NCBI RefSeq assembly: GCF_900964775.1
Contig: NC_041815.1
Location: 21,725,779-21,789,778, forward strand
Direction of reading: 5' to 3'
Source: Scleropages formosus
Taxonomy: Eukaryota; Chordata; Actinopteri; Osteoglossiformes; Osteoglossidae
Length of the DNA stretch: 64,000 nucleotides
The notes below the pieces were generated by a model that searched no databases, was not told the origin of the DNA, and saw only the letters and a list, made by a program, of their open reading frames with translations. Positions 35,643 through 47,069 of this stretch are shown in pieces (position 1 is the stretch's first letter; each line of letters opens with the position of its first letter). Made by a program: the position numbers and the translations under genes.

Positions 35643-38600
35643 TCTGAACCGCTTGTCCCAGATGGGGTCACGGGGAACCGGAGCCTACCCAGCAACTCAG
35701 GGCGCAAGGCCGGAGGGGGAGGGGACACACCCAGGACGGGACGCCAGTCCATCGCAAGGCACCCCAAGCGGGACTCGAACCCCAGACCCACTGGAGAGCA
35801 GGACCCGGTCCAACCCACTGCGCCACCACACCCCCCTACGGTATTTTTTCCATCTTTAACACAAACTGGTGCGACGTGAATTCTTTCAAGAATCCGCTGG
35901 CCGAGTTTGATGTTGCAAACGCTTTTTCCGGTATTTCGTTATACTCTCTCTATATTACGGCGCGTATTTGAATTGTGGACATTCTTCATAGCTCACAGTT
36001 TACACCTATTAACAAAGCCGTAGCAGCTGAGCTTAAGTAGCCTGCCTAAGAGCGATGCAGTGGGTGCAAGTGATGCAAGAGCACACCTTGTTTCTTCAAA
36101 TCGTTCACTCACATCTTTGTTAAATTCGCCGATCTCACTGACGTTCGAAAAAAAAAATCATCCTGAGCCATAAAGCAAAAGTAATCAAAGCAAGATCCTT
36201 CAGAACACAAAATATCCTCTGCTCCCTAGCGGGCACTTTGAGGGAGCCCAGGCACAAGATTTACCACGGTGAGAGAGGAGAGGGGCGAGGAAATGCCGGA
36301 CTCGGGCCGTAAATTTGGAGGACGCATTTGGGATGCGGTGTAGGAGAGGCGGGGGGTTCGTCGGTGTTCTCAGCGGCCACGCAACGATAAACCAGGAGTC
36401 CGGGAGTCCTTGACAGCGTGTGTACACAGACGAAAATCGCTAACACACAAGGTCACCGCACACACCACTGACTGATATATATCCTCTCTTTCCCCCACAC
36501 ACACACACACACAAAACCTGCAATCCACCGCACAACACTGAAAAGCTGGAAAAGTAATACATTTCAAGAACAATGGCTTTTCACACGCCTGGTGCCGTTG
36601 CCACAGCTATGCACCGGAACCCATCTCGTGTCATTTCAAACTGAAATTTACACGCTGGAGGTGCGACGTGCGTTTCGGAGGCACGCAGCTGCTGCTTCGG
36701 GTAAAGAGATCCACGTTCAAAAAAAAATAACTAAAAGGACCGATGAATTAAAGGCGTTCCGGTGTTCTGGGCGTGTGCTTCGTGTGAATTTTTCAGGTGT
36801 CTGGAAGCTTTCAAGCTTCCTGGGTTTCTGCCGCGCCGAGATCTGGCGCGTGTTACATCGAGAATGTGGCTGATGTGCTTTTTTTTTTTTTTAGATTCCC
36901 CATTACTTGAAACCGCACGTTTAGTCAGAAGTTCCCGGACGAGCTGCTCTGTCCCTCACGTACTGGAAGAAGAACCTTTCAAGACCGTTTCCAAACAGCT
37001 GCTGCAGCTACATCCGAATGTGGTTTTCCCCTCCACGGAAACGTCGACGCTGTGTCAAAACCACTTGTCCGGATCTGAAGTTGAGCGTTTTGAGAACATT
37101 CCCTACGTGACTGGTACTATAGAAGTAAAGCAGCTGCCAGCACAACTGGTAAAAATGCCAACAGGCCACTTCCTTCTCGAAAGGCAGGAGCACTGCGAAA
37201 ATGGAGAATTGAGTTGCACTGCAAATACTGGTTCCATTCCCAGCCACCGCAGGGTCACTCCGCTCTCCAAGGCGTGGAGAAGATGCGTTCCGGATCGCGG
37301 CAGCCTAACGTTCGGCGTGTTGTCTTCCGTACGAAAATCTCTGCGCGTGCAGCCAGGCTTCAGACTTGGCCGACCTGAATGTTTGGACAAGCTAATACTT
37401 GCGAAGTTGCGTAATGGCGAGGCCCGTTGTGCAGAACTTCAAAGTGGCTGTTTTAAAGGGATAAGGCTTTAAAAAGAAGAGATTCGTCATACCGGTGTAG
37501 GGTTCATCGATACGGCGTCCGATTTTGGTGGTGGCGACCCGGTGCCTAACCCGGCAACACGGGGCGTAGGGCTGGAGGGGACACACCCAGGATGAGACGC
37601 CAGTCCGCCGCAAGGCACCCCAAGCGGGACTCGAACCCCAGACCCACCGGAGAGCAGGCACAGGGCAAACCCACCGCATCACCGTGTGTGTCCTGAAGAC
37701 TACACTCCCTGCTGCTGGCGTCCTCTTCCTCCAGCTACCGCTCATAGCTTTCTAGCCCAAGGTCACGGGACGTGGTCCAGATAGCGTGCCCGTCAATACA
37801 GCTGCGTCGAGGGCCTCACTTCTCCGTGAAAGCTCGAGCGAAAGCGACACAGTTGCCGTCGGGTGTCCCAGCAGGCGCCACAGGATCCGTTTGCGCTCGC
37901 AGAGCTACCGCCTCCTTGAAAAACAAAGCAGGGCAACTGCGCCGCGTCCCTTTATCGATCCACCCTGTCGTCGCGGTGACAAAGCTGAATACGAACGTAA
38001 AAGTGTTGCGCGAGACCACGGCCGTCACTTTCCGCAGGGCAAAGCGGGAAACGGGGTAATTGTCCAATGAAATATTTGTATGGAAAGCCTTTCCAAAATG
38101 TTTGTAGTAGTGAGAGGAGACATGCAAAAGATGGAACTTGCCTATGGCAATGGCAGGGGTGTTACTTGGTACTATAAACAATCAGGTCTGGGGAAGTGGG
38201 GTGGTGTGCAGGTCTGGAAAAAGAAAAAAGGAATTCGGGGCTATTCTGAACAATGGGTCCTGGACCTCGATATCCTTGGATAGGAGATGGTGACGTCTGT
38301 AAGTACGAATGTTTCCCCGAAAAGCGCTGCAGCGATTCAAAAAAAATTCCATTAGCTGCTGTTCAAAGGGGGGTTAAAGGTCCGTGTGGGAGATCCTGAC
38401 AAACATCTCGTGCAGCGAAATAGTCTGCAGGTATAAACACGTTCGGGGTGAAGAGTAGACATTGATCGTCGCCGAGGTTGGACACAGTATTACTTAATCT
38501 ACTCCCCAGGTGCGTTACAAGAGCTAGAGGGTCTTCAGAGAGAAGCTGTTAAAAGTGCTCATGATCCATTGACACTTGGCTCATTTTAATACTTTTTCCT

Positions 38601-40102
38601 GTACTGTTACTTAATGGAAGACAGGGGGACTGAGTCTTCAGACTGTTTACAGGCAAAGTGGGACTCAGGGAAAAAGATCAGGGCACTCTGAATGAAAGGC
38701 CATTGTCTGCAGCGCTATTGTCGCCGTCATTCCGGTGCGAGTGTGCGTGTCTGCGTGTGTGTCTGTGAGCCCGGAGAAGCTGCAGGTGGGAACGGTATGA
38801 GCGAGGAGCCCAGGCGCTGCACGCGATCCCGCGAAGCAGGAAAGCGAACTCGTCGGTCGGATGTGTTGAACACAATGAGTCTGCGGCCTGAACACCGAAA
38901 AACGCTGAAAAGTCATTAACAGCCCGTGGCTTCATGCCAAGCCAGACGCTGGATTTAAATACGACACGGTGGCACAGTGAGTAGCGATGCTGTCTCGCAG
39001 CGCCTGGGTGGTACGAGAGGACGCGGGTTCAATTCCCACTCGGTCTGTGTCGAGTTTGCATGTTCTCCTCGTGTCAGCATGGGTTTCCTCCCCCCAGTCC
39101 AAACACATGCTGCTCAGGTTCATCCATAGTGTGAGAGTGACAGAGAGAGTGTGTTCCACTGATGTATGGATGAGTGACCCATTGTAAGTAGTGTATCAAG
39201 CAGTCTAAGTCTTTGGGTGCTCTGGTTTCCTCCCACAGTCCAAAGACATGTTATACAGGTGCTCCCATAGTGTGTGAGTGACAGAGAGAGAGAGAGAGAG
39301 TGTGTTCCACTGATGTATGGATGAGTGACCCATTGTAAGTAGTGTATCTAGCAGTGTAAGTCACCGTGGTGAGTAAGGTGTGTGAGCTGATAACACTACA
39401 TAAGAGTTCGTTGGAAGTCGCTTTGGAGAAAAGTATCTGTTAAGTATATAAAGTATAAAAGTGCTTTGGAATTCTTCTAAAGTAGGTAGGACTGGAGATT
39501 TTCTGTTAAAATATTATTAATTTCTTATTATATTAATAACCCTCTTATGAAGATGAGAATATGAGTCTAATAATAATAATTTAATTTCAGTTTTTATCTC
39601 AATCAAGGCTTGGTGGCGCTCTTCCTATCTTGATTAAGACAGATCTTCCTGCCCGAACAAGTGACACGAAGTTTGGTGTGTCGCCCGAACAGGGAAAACG
39701 GGCTGCGACAAATCGAACGGGCGGATCAAAACCAATTTCCAACGCGTTTGGACTCCAGACACAAAACGCGCGCCATAAAACACTGAAATACACAGCAACA
39801 GCTGAAAGAGAGTGAGCTTTTCGAGGATTACGTTTGGTCGTGTTCGTTACCGGCACACGATCGGATATCGAACTGAGTCGCTTTACGACGTTTAGTTTCT
39901 GATGCTTTTCATAAGCAGCATGTCACGCGATTACCTTTGAAAGTTTCTTAACGCGTCGAGTTTCACCCGTTTTATTTTCGTGAAGTTGTTCTCGTGATTC
40001 TAGTCGTTCCTGTGTGTGTGTCGCTGTGCTCCTGCCCAACTCACCTGACGCCAGGAGGAGGCCCCCCAGGGCGGCGAGAACGCGCAGCGCAGGTGCGGAC
40101 AT
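31056..40102 (-). CDS. mpzl2: Myelin protein zero-like 2 with an unusual acidic repeat tail, complete
   Basis: Five exons: 40102-40045 (signal peptide [20 protein letters not shown]), 34202-34033, 33513-33303, 32878-32713 and 31494-31056, all phase-consistent, giving 347 residues (human MPZL2 215). Exon 2 has [16 protein letters not shown] and SWTFRPLG; exon 3 has [22 protein letters not shown] and [10 protein letters not shown], diagnostic of MPZL2. The transmembrane helix is around residues 152-178, followed by KHRRKKREE. The last exon joins in frame (TG plus C) and encodes [10 protein letters not shown], recalling the human VSVYLEDTD end, then five acidic repeats of about 26 residues absent from human MPZL2. 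Reading through the exon 4 donor instead gives a short form ending TMW at 32709. An in-frame ATG at 40156 would add 18 residues. The family mediates homophilic epithelial adhesion, including in thymus. The Ig and membrane part is firm; use of the repeat exon is inferred (about 0.65). Confidence 0.9.
31506..31558 (+). repeat. CA microsatellite abutting the mpzl2 last-exon acceptor
   Basis: About 26 CA units (TG on the sense strand) end only about 10 bases before the CAG acceptor of the last mpzl2 exon, taking the place of a normal polypyrimidine tract. Confidence 0.85.
31570..32700. other. mpzl2 intron 4
   Basis: No repeat or coding segment recognised. A minus frame of 134 codons at 32266-32670 abuts exon 4 but carries no known domain. 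Confidence 0.4.
32925..33150 (+). repeat. LINE 3' UTR fragment joined to a reversed tail
   Basis: AACTGTACTTAAGAATCACG and TTTCTCCTAATTTGATGC match the L2 3' UTR. At 33062 it meets TTTACATTTATTCATTTAGC, the same tail in reverse. Two element ends therefore meet tail to tail in mpzl2 intron 3. Confidence 0.65.
34358..34572 (-). repeat. Family A SINE in mpzl2 intron 1
   Basis: CACACACTTTCTGAACCGCT, GGAGGGGGAGGGGACACAG, GGACTTGAACCCCAGACCC, ending CTGTGCCACTGC plus a C-run. Confidence 0.87.
35566..35840 (-). repeat. Family A SINE with a long CA tail
   Basis: (CA)n of about 70 bases at 35570-35640, then CTTTCTGAACCGCTTGTCCC and the full body to CTGCGCCACCACACCCCCC. This is the longest CA tail of the family in the window. 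Confidence 0.9.
35850..36590. other. mpzl2 intron 1, unrecognised
   Basis: No repeat family or gene recognised apart from a short CA run at 36497-36513. Confidence 0.4.
36590..37480 (+). other. CpG-rich intronic tract with a 236-codon open frame
   Basis: The plus strand of mpzl2 intron 1 has an uninterrupted frame at 36762-37472 ([11 protein letters not shown]... to GCFKGIRL). I recognise no domain; the composition is mixed, with no repeat structure. It follows a T-run and is bounded on the right by a family A SINE. It may be chance in a stop-poor, CpG-rich tract, an antisense transcript, or part of an unknown element. Confidence 0.3.
37515..37690 (-). repeat. Family A SINE, lacking its CA tail
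   Basis: GACCCGGTGCCTAACCCGGC, GACACACCCAGGATGAGAC, GGGACTCGAACCCCAGACCC. The tail side is replaced by unrelated sequence. Confidence 0.8.
37700..38940. other. mpzl2 intron 1, unrecognised
   Basis: CpG-containing to about 38060, AT-rich afterwards. Overlapping frames of about 95 codons, none with known domains. TG-like short runs at 38740-38765. Confidence 0.35.
38945..39450 (+). repeat. Family C-type SINE with an internal tandem duplication and L2-like tail
   Basis: tRNA-like head GACACGGTGGCACAGTGAGT with box B GGGTTCAATTCCC, then GTTTGCATGTTCTCC. A block (TCCTCCC.CAGTCCAAA-CACATG to GTAAGTAGTGTATC) occurs twice, about 145 bases apart. It ends CGCTTTGGAGAAAAGTATCT plus GTTAAGTATATAAAG. 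Confidence 0.75.
39460..40025. other. mpzl2 intron 1, 5' part
   Basis: Moderately CpG-rich towards exon 1. Nothing recognised. Confidence 0.4.
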
Positions 40103-40380
40103 CGGGGACCAGCGCGCGACTCCCACGGGCTCCGATCGCTCCGATCGCTCCTCCACGGGCTCTTTTTGGGGGGTTCAGCAACAGCTGTTCAAAGCCACAG
40201 CTGCTCGTCGCCTGGGAATCCGTTGGGAACGAGAATCCTGCTAGCGGCGCTCTTCCAGAACACTCCCCCCGGTGCCGGGCGGGGCTCCGCGGAGCACTCC
40301 CTCCCACCGCGGCCTCTGCCTTCCGCCTACCGTGGGAGGGCCCTGTCGGGTCGGACCTGCTCACCCCCGCACACCGTGTA
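40030..40380. promoter_or_regulatory. CpG-rich island at mpzl2 exon 1
   Basis: A GC- and CpG-rich stretch covers the mpzl2 signal-peptide exon and 280 bases upstream. It is bounded by a pyrimidine (CTT/CTC) run at 40385-40443. Confidence 0.5.
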
Positions 40381-40384
40381 CGCT

Positions 40385-40443
40385 GTTTTCTTCTTCTCCT
40401 TCTTCTTCTCCTTCTCCTTCTCCTTCTCCTTCTCCTCCTTCTT
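40385..40443 (+). repeat. CTT/CTC pyrimidine microsatellite
   Basis: About 60 bases of TTCTTC and TTCTCC units upstream of mpzl2 exon 1. Confidence 0.85.
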
Positions 40444-40464
40444 TTCCCCCACCAGAGTGCCTAT

Positions 40465-40775
40465 GCACGGCTTCAGCTACTGCAGTCCTTCCCACTGGCC
40501 TCTGTCTGGAGGTCTTTGGTTCGAGTCCCGCTCCTGTTGCAGTACAGTACCTTGATCAAGATACTTACTGTCAATCGACACAGTAAGAATACCCCGCAGT
40601 ATAAGTGGCTGTGTTATTATAAAGTTGCATCTCTGGAATTCTAAGTCACCTTAGATGAAGCTGTCGGTCAATAACAGTGTAATGACCCGCTGGAGTTTAA
40701 GTGGGAAAATTCATTTAAGCAAGACGCTTTAGAATAAGGCATCATGCTAAATGAATAAATGCAAAATGTTTATTG
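40465..40775 (+). repeat. Family B SINE upstream of mpzl2
   Basis: TTGGTTCGAGTCCCGCTCCT (box B), TACCTTGATCAAGATACTTA and a tail AAGACGCTTTAGAATAAGGC plus ATGCTAAATGAATAAATG. It carries an internal insertion. Confidence 0.6.
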
Positions 40776-40779
40776 TAAA

Positions 40780-42330
40780 TAGTTGCATTCTGGGTAAATT
40801 GTAATTTAAGTGTTCAACCACTATGGCGATTTACGGGGAAAATAATGGGGTAACTATATTTGGGAGCTGGAAATAGAGAGAGTCTCAGGGTCCTGAACAA
40901 GTTAGGAAAGTTGGATTGAAGTGTTGGTTCTTGAGGGAAAGGGGGTGCTTGGAGCAAGAGTATCATCTGAAGTTTTTTTTTGGAGACGTTGCCTGTGTGA
41001 CCGTCTTTGCCCCATCTGAAAGCAGTCACCCAGAAACACCTCACTGTTAGGAAGATGCAACTTGCTCCATGACTTGTCTCCCTTGTTTGCGCCTGCTCAC
41101 AGTATCCTCGTCTTGCGTGATCCTCGGCTCTTCGACATATGGCTTCGTGCCATCGCCTGCGGCTTTGTTGCTCCCCCAAACAGCATTTGCAGATCACCTG
41201 ACGCTTGCTCTTGCCTGACCGGACGCAGCACTTGCGATTGAGTCCCTCGAATCGGTCTCTCAACGTGACAGAGACCCACGAAACAGAAAAACACGTGGAT
41301 GTGTCTGCAATTTACTCTGTATGGAATGAGTTCAAGACCCACAGAGACAGGCCCAGAGGAACAGACACACCTGCTTCTGCAGAAAGCAGCACTGTTGCTC
41401 CATATAGCCTCCAGTCCAAACAACATCAAAGCCAGATAACTAATAATTATACTGGGTTAAAATAAAGATATTGTTAACTACATCTATGTAAGCTTATGAA
41501 CAGTAAAAGCTGAGTAATGGAACAAAGCTACCATACACCTTTAACAGGTTGTTCTGGGCTGTAACTGTTTGACAGGTTGTGTGTCACTTATTAAACTTGG
41601 CACAGAGGCAGTCAGAGAACTTTTAGTATCAGTATTTAAATTTTGACCTTCCTCTACACGAAGTCTCAGAAAATATTCCGAAAGCATGTTTTCGAAGGGC
41701 AAAATTAACCTTATCAAGCAATATGCTGCGCCGTTTTTGCAACAGGAATAACTTGTAAATGTTTTCTTCAGATATATGCTCATGTATAAAATTTGATAGA
41801 AAAATTAAAAATGGTAGAAATGTCTTATATTTTGAAATACTGTTCCTGTTCAAATTGTGTAACTTAAAATGTTTTTCCCAACCGAGTTTGTCAGGCAAAT
41901 ATAAAGTTTGCATATGACAGCCTGATGTAGCTCAAAGTTTAATAATTTCTCACCTTTCTCAAATATATGTATTTTTAGGGACATTCTAGATCTTGTGTGT
42001 ATATGGAACCGCTTTGTGAATGAAGTGCCAACCTATACTTACAGCAGATTTGCATTAATGAAACAAAAATATTACACTCTGTTCAATATCTTGTGAAAAG
42101 TATTAAGAGCCTGACTTGTTTTTCAAATGCTGTTGGATTAAACATGATGTTCATGTTAGATGTCAGCGTTTCATATTTCTTTGTCTCCTCTCTGAAATAT
42201 GTATCATTTTTCTACTCTCATAACATGACCATTTTACACTTTAATATGCTGCATTAAAAAGCTTTAACCTTCATCTTCATCTTTAATCTTCATTACACTA
42301 ATAAAACGTTGCAAAAGTGAAATTACTTCC
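40780..42330. other. Intergenic between mpzl2 and CD3-epsilon copy 1, left part
   Basis: A minus frame at 40814-41263 contains RKCCVRSGKSKRQVICKCC, a cysteine- and lysine-rich stretch faintly like the C-terminus of DNA transposases. AT-rich afterwards. No gene assigned. Confidence 0.25.
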
Positions 42331-42339
42331 GTTCACCCA

Positions 42340-42460
42340 TCCCTTATCAGTAACCACTTGTCCAATGCAGGGTCATGGTGGTCCAGACCCTCTCCTGGAG
42401 ACAGAGAATGTAAAGCAGGGCGCACCCTGGACGAGACACCAGTCCGTTGCAGGCAAAGTC
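42340..42460 (-). repeat. Family C SINE tail, minus orientation
   Basis: CAGTAACCACTTGTCCAATG, GGGTCATGGTGGTCCAGACC, GAGACACCAGTCCGTTGCAG. Confidence 0.6.
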
Positions 42461-42704
42461 ATTCATTTTTAAAATCAATATATCAGAGTTTCAGACGTTC
42501 TCACCTTCAAAACACATTAGAAGAAGGCTGGCCATTTGGTGTACAGTACTAGTAATTAGGGTCCTTGAGATCAAGCGATTATTGCTGCTATGAGAACAAA
42601 CCACAGTCTTTATACATATGAGCCCAAATACCTCAAAATGTACAGCGTTACACTCAGTGTTCAAAAGAATAAATTGAACCAGTTCAAGGTACCTAGGTCT
42701 ACTC

Positions 42705-42965
42705 AGTCATGATTAATAACTGTTTGTCTAATGCAGGGTCGTGGTGGTCTGGAGCCAATCCTGAAGCCTGAGGTGTGAGGTGAGGTACGCAGAGGACAGG
42801 ATGCGAGCCCATCACAGAGTAGTGAAACACACACTTGTACACAATGGGCAATTTAGAGTCAGAGTCACCTGAACACAAACTCCGCACTGGCTGAGCTGGA
42901 TTCGAACCTGTGACCAAACAGCCCAGGCGTTGTGAGGTGGCAGCCCTACCTGCTATGTCATGGTG
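42705..42965 (-). repeat. Family C SINE, near full length
   Basis: From the tail (TTAATAACTGTTTGTCTAAT, GGGTCGTGGTGGTCTGGAGC) through GGGCAATTTAGAGTCAGAG and TGGATTCGAACCTGTGACC (box B) to a tRNA-like end. Followed by (AATC)n at 42978-43006. Confidence 0.75.
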
Positions 42966-42972
42966 TTGCCTG

Positions 42973-43008
<36 letters not shown>

Positions 43009-43069
43009 CTTATTAAAATTTCTGTGCTGTTACCCTCACACTATTTTTTCAACTTTGCCTTAGAAAATA

Positions 43070-43260
43070 TTCTTTCAAAGGCCAATAGGGGGCATATCTG
43101 AGCTGTCAGTGCATTAACTTTTAATCTGAGTAGTGCAAAAATACTAACAATCAACTTTTTGTTTCAACTTTTACTCCGGTAAGGCTGGGGAAATCCTCTG
43201 CGTTTTAGTGACGTATTTTGTAAAACACACAGTACAGAACAACATTTTCCCCACCGTATT
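43070..43260 (+). promoter_or_regulatory. Duplicated upstream block of CD3-epsilon copy 1
   Basis: AAGGCCAATAGGGGGCATAT, AACTTTTGTTTC-like and GGTAAGGCTGGG are collinear with 53070-53230 upstream of copy 2 (AAGGCCACAGGGGGGAATGT, AACTTTTGGTTAGGCTGAG). The block lies about 680 and 605 bases before the respective start codons. Confidence 0.55.
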
Positions 43261-43537
43261 GCTATGGACATGTGTTACTTGTCTTTGTATCTTATCCTTT
43301 TTTTGGTTCACGGTGTTAAGGTTATTATAGGTTTTTTATTTTTTCTTTATTTTTTTGTATCTTTTTCTAGTTTTACGAGCGAGGGCCCTGCAATTTCGAC
43401 AACCTCGAAAGGACTGCAGGGACTTAAAGCCATGACCTTTGCAAAGAGGCCTGCGAGAGGAGCCCGTGCCCGTGCGCACTGGGGACGAGACACGCGGAGC
43501 CTTTGCTGATCTGTACGGTCGACCCCTTGGCTGCTGC

Positions 43538-43552
43538 AGCTTCCTGTCCTGG
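43538..43552 (+). promoter_or_regulatory. Conserved ETS-type motif upstream of CD3-epsilon copy 1
   Basis: AGCTTCCTGTCCTGG lies about 219 bases before the start codon. An identical 15-mer lies about 259 bases before the orphan exon at 48942, and GCTTCCTCC lies in the same region of copy 2. TTCCT is the reverse of the ETS core AGGAA, and ETS factors are known regulators of T-cell genes. Confidence 0.5.
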
Positions 43553-43756
43553 CAGAGCGAGAGAGGCAGAAAGACAAAGTAAGGGCAAAAGAAAGTGCAG
43601 CGGCTACAAGCTCGAAGGTGGAAACATCCGACTTATAAAGGCCACCATATCTGTTCCGCCGTCGCTCTGCTGAGAAGTCCAGTTCCGACCCGATTTGGAT
43701 GCAGGACGGCAGTATTTTGGGTTGTGAAGAGCGAAAATCAACGCACAAGTGAACAA

Positions 43757-46700
43757 ATGAGGAGAGCGCTGTTCTTCTTCTCCATCAGCCTGACAGTCAT
43801 GGCATGCAAAGGTCAGGAAATAGTGCTTTCTTCCTCTCTTTTTCTATATATTATAATAAAAGCTTATTTATACATGATTGTATGCACTTGTTGGGAATAC
43901 ATGCATAAGGGTCCTTGCAAGTCAAACATGATTTTTTTGTGCTTTGTAAAGTAAGAGTTTCTTAAACTTTCATGTGGGGTAAAATATGAAGTAAAATTTC
44001 ATACCAGATATTTTTATGTGCCAATAAAAGTGGATTTTAATGCACGCGTAAGTGATATGAACATTTTCCTGCTTTTCTTTCTGCATTTTCGGTATGTGTC
44101 CAACAGAACCTTTTTTTAATTTTTACCGTTTTTTTTTTTAAATCGTATTATTAGAATCTGGCCCAGACTGCCATAGTTCTAATAGTTGTTTAGATTATTG
44201 GAACTTTGCGGTCTTCCTCAAGTGTTATCATGGGAAAGTCATGCTGCATAATGTATGTCCATGTTCAAAATGTCTCAAGTATTAAAGGAAACGTCAATGT
44301 TCGGCCTAGCAGCTAGTGCACAGTGCGTACCGCGTTAAATCTCACTGTCTCTTTTGTTCAGGTGTTCAACTGACATGTCCAGGACATTCCCCGGTGTCAT
44401 GGGATGGAAAATATATACCGGAAGAAGTAAAAAGTGAATCAATCATATTAGAGGATTTTGAAGGACTGGTTCGCTGTAGTTATGACAAAAACCAAACATA
44501 TTATTTTTATATTAATGACAAAGGTGAGAATACCTTTTGATATTTCTAAATACCCACTGATGTTGGACTAACCTTGTGAGCGCTTGCAGTACCACTCAAA
44601 AGTCTGAGCCCACCTGTGCAATCTGGGTCATACTTGCGTGAATCAAACTGGGATGAGGAGCGAAAGCAAAGAAACCCACAAGAGCCCTTCCTCCCCGGGA
44701 GCTCGTGCAGAAGTGCAGCGGACACGTTGCACCTCCCTTCCAAATTGTTCATTAAATGCCTCGTGAAAAAAAATTGCTCGAATTTTTGCCTGGTACTGAA
44801 CGTTTCGCTTTGTTTCACGTAGAAAACGTGCAGAATCGTGCATTTTTTAAACTCGCGATTACCGCCTCCCCCCCCCCACCTTACTAAGGTACCCTGCTTT
44901 GCCCCGGAAACCCCTTTGTGCGGTGAATTCCGATGAATCGGAGATGCAATAACCAATAGTTTCAATGTAAATATTTTCGTGCGTTCCTGAGCCCTTAAAA
45001 TGAAATCCTTTTACGCTAAAAACATCACCTCATCCCATCAAAACGTGCAGAATAACTTCAATAGCAAACATTAACTATGATAACACAGCATAACAAGGTA
45101 ATTTCCCATTAATTACCCCAATAATGCTGTATGGCTGTGCATCTGCACCTGTTCAATGACGACATGTACATAAACGTAATGAGTAAATGTAAAGGTAAAT
45201 GCCTCCTTCCACTCAGCCGTTGGGAGGCACACAAAAATGCCCCCAAAAAAATGCCGCACAGGTCAGGGTGTTCAGTTCAACTCTTTGTACAGCTGAATTT
45301 TCACAACTTGAGTGGGCAAATCTTGGGGACGACTGAACTCCTGCTCAATCTTTACATTCCACTCGGTTTTTACTGCCGTGTCATTTTATTCTTGCTTTCT
45401 TTTCGACTCTGCTTTCTCTGTTTTGTTAATATTAAACAACTTGCTCCGTTTTCCTCGCCCCCCCTCCCGTTGTGCAGCCTGGGCAGCGTGTAAGAACTGC
45501 GTCAAGCTCGACGGGGCTTCGGTGGTTATCGTTATAGCGGGGGACCTGCTGCTGACTGCCGGAGTTATGCTCGTCGCCTGCATCTGTGGCCGGAGAAAGC
45601 TGAGAGTTCCCGCTGTACCCCGTAAGACCGCTGCCTTTTGTGATCCATCTTATTTGTGCACCGTGGCGGCGCGGCGTGTGAAACGCAGGCCAGCCTGCAG
45701 AGGTGTGCTCCTCTCACGCAGTTTTTAGGCACAGCGCACCTGCGCTGCTTTTGAATTTAGATCTGAAATATAATTTCCCATCATTTCTTTTTAAATTTTC
45801 ACTAGCGGTGAAATACCGGAGCAAGGGCTCAGCTGATTTTCCTTTTCCGTTTTCTCAGTCCGTATTGGTCGTTGCTCGGTTATTTGTTGGTATGTCACAT
45901 GCAGTAAATGCAGTTTTGCACTGCGGTCCTTCCTCGAGCTCTTCAGCCTTGTGTTCCGGCCAATGAAACTGTCCCATAACACAAGCCCTTAAGCCGTCTC
46001 CGTGTCGACTCGGTGGCCCGTAAGTAATTGCTGCCCTGGTCGGTGTCTTTCAGCCGCCCAGCCAAGACCCCAGGGACCCACAACCTCCAGCTGTGAATAT
46101 GAGGTAAGCCCATCGCAAGATCTCACACGTCTTCTGTTTGTTTGATGAGCAGATATAGGGCAATGAAATGAAATCAGTGATCCCCAGCCCGAAATTACTG
46201 CCAAATAAGTTCCTCCGGATGGCACATGTGTCACCAAACACGCTACGCCGGTCGCACAACCTGTTTCAGCATCTTCACCTGTAAACACCCCTATAGAACG
46301 TCACGTTTAGGAGCATCGTCACATATTAGATTGTTGTGAAACCAGTGGTGGTTGTTATATTTCTGCAGTTCTGCCGACTGCAGCCTTTCGCTGTGTTATG
46401 CTCTAAGTGATAAAACGGAACTTTGCAACAGAATGTGAATCACCTCCATGTGGAAGATCAGGTGTAGCACCGTGTCGCTGCTATGATTAGATGTTAAAAC
46501 GGCCGGAAATTAAAGTACATTAAACAAGCTGTATGCGTCTGAGCGGGCGGAGCGACGGACCGTGGGCCGAGAGCCCCGGTTTCGAGGAGGTTTGCGTTCT
46601 CCTGCTGCAACGTTCTCTCCATCCCGCCGAAATAATGCGGTTAACCCGAAGTCGTGCTAACTTGTTTGCTAAGTTAATGACGGAACATTTTGGTTTCTCT

Positions 46701-46775
46701 CCCTTTCAGGCTTTAAGCCCTACAACCAGAGACAATGCCCTCTACAGTGTTTCCGGGCTGCACAGAACTGGCTGA
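43757..46775 (+). CDS. cd3e-like: CD3-epsilon-like T-cell receptor chain, copy 1 (CxxC retained)
   Basis: Five exons: 43757-43811, 44362-44523, 45478-45621, 46054-46103 and 46710-46775, phase-consistent, 158 residues. The signal peptide is RRALFFFSISLTVMACK. The Ig-like domain is very short (Cys24-Cys57) with QLTCPGHSPVSWDG and GLVRCSYDKNQTYYFY and sequon Asn62. The stalk has CKNC (77-80); the transmembrane helix (about 87-110) has Asp95 in VIAGDLLLTAG, the acidic residue CD3 chains use to pair with basic TCR residues. The tail is proline-rich (PPAQPRPQGP), then an ITAM-like CEYEALSPTTRDNALYSVSG (Tyr136, Tyr149). The second half is YSVS, not the mammalian YxxL/I, and the spacing is nine residues. 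Exons 4-5 closely match copy 2 (RDNA-Y-V...RTG), so the two are tandem duplicates. Role: non-catalytic signalling subunit of the TCR complex. CD3-gamma/delta is the alternative but fits the tail less well. The start was chosen as the ATG just before the hydrophobic signal, although the frame stays open upstream. Confidence 0.85.
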
Positions 46776-47069
46776 TCCGTTGGATTCCTTTGCTTCCCGT
46801 AGAAACATCCCGTGGAAAGGCTTTGCGTGTCAGTTTTATTCCAGCAGCAGCGCCAGTCCGACCAGTATCTCTGGAACAATTCTAGCACTTGTGTGTCTTT
46901 TTTTTTAAATAATGCTGGCTAGGTTTTACTGAGTTTTACGTTTTGCTGTTCAAAGTAGAAATACAAGCTTTGGGTTTATTTTAGGATTTATTTTTTTACT
47001 CAGCAATTTGCTTCAATGCCTTACTTTGTACAAATATTGTTAATGTCTTAAAAGATCTTTTCATAGGCA

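Noticed and set aside
39220-39400. Regularly repeated block suggesting an array
   Set aside because: Only two units inside one SINE; no CRISPR-like repeat-spacer structure.
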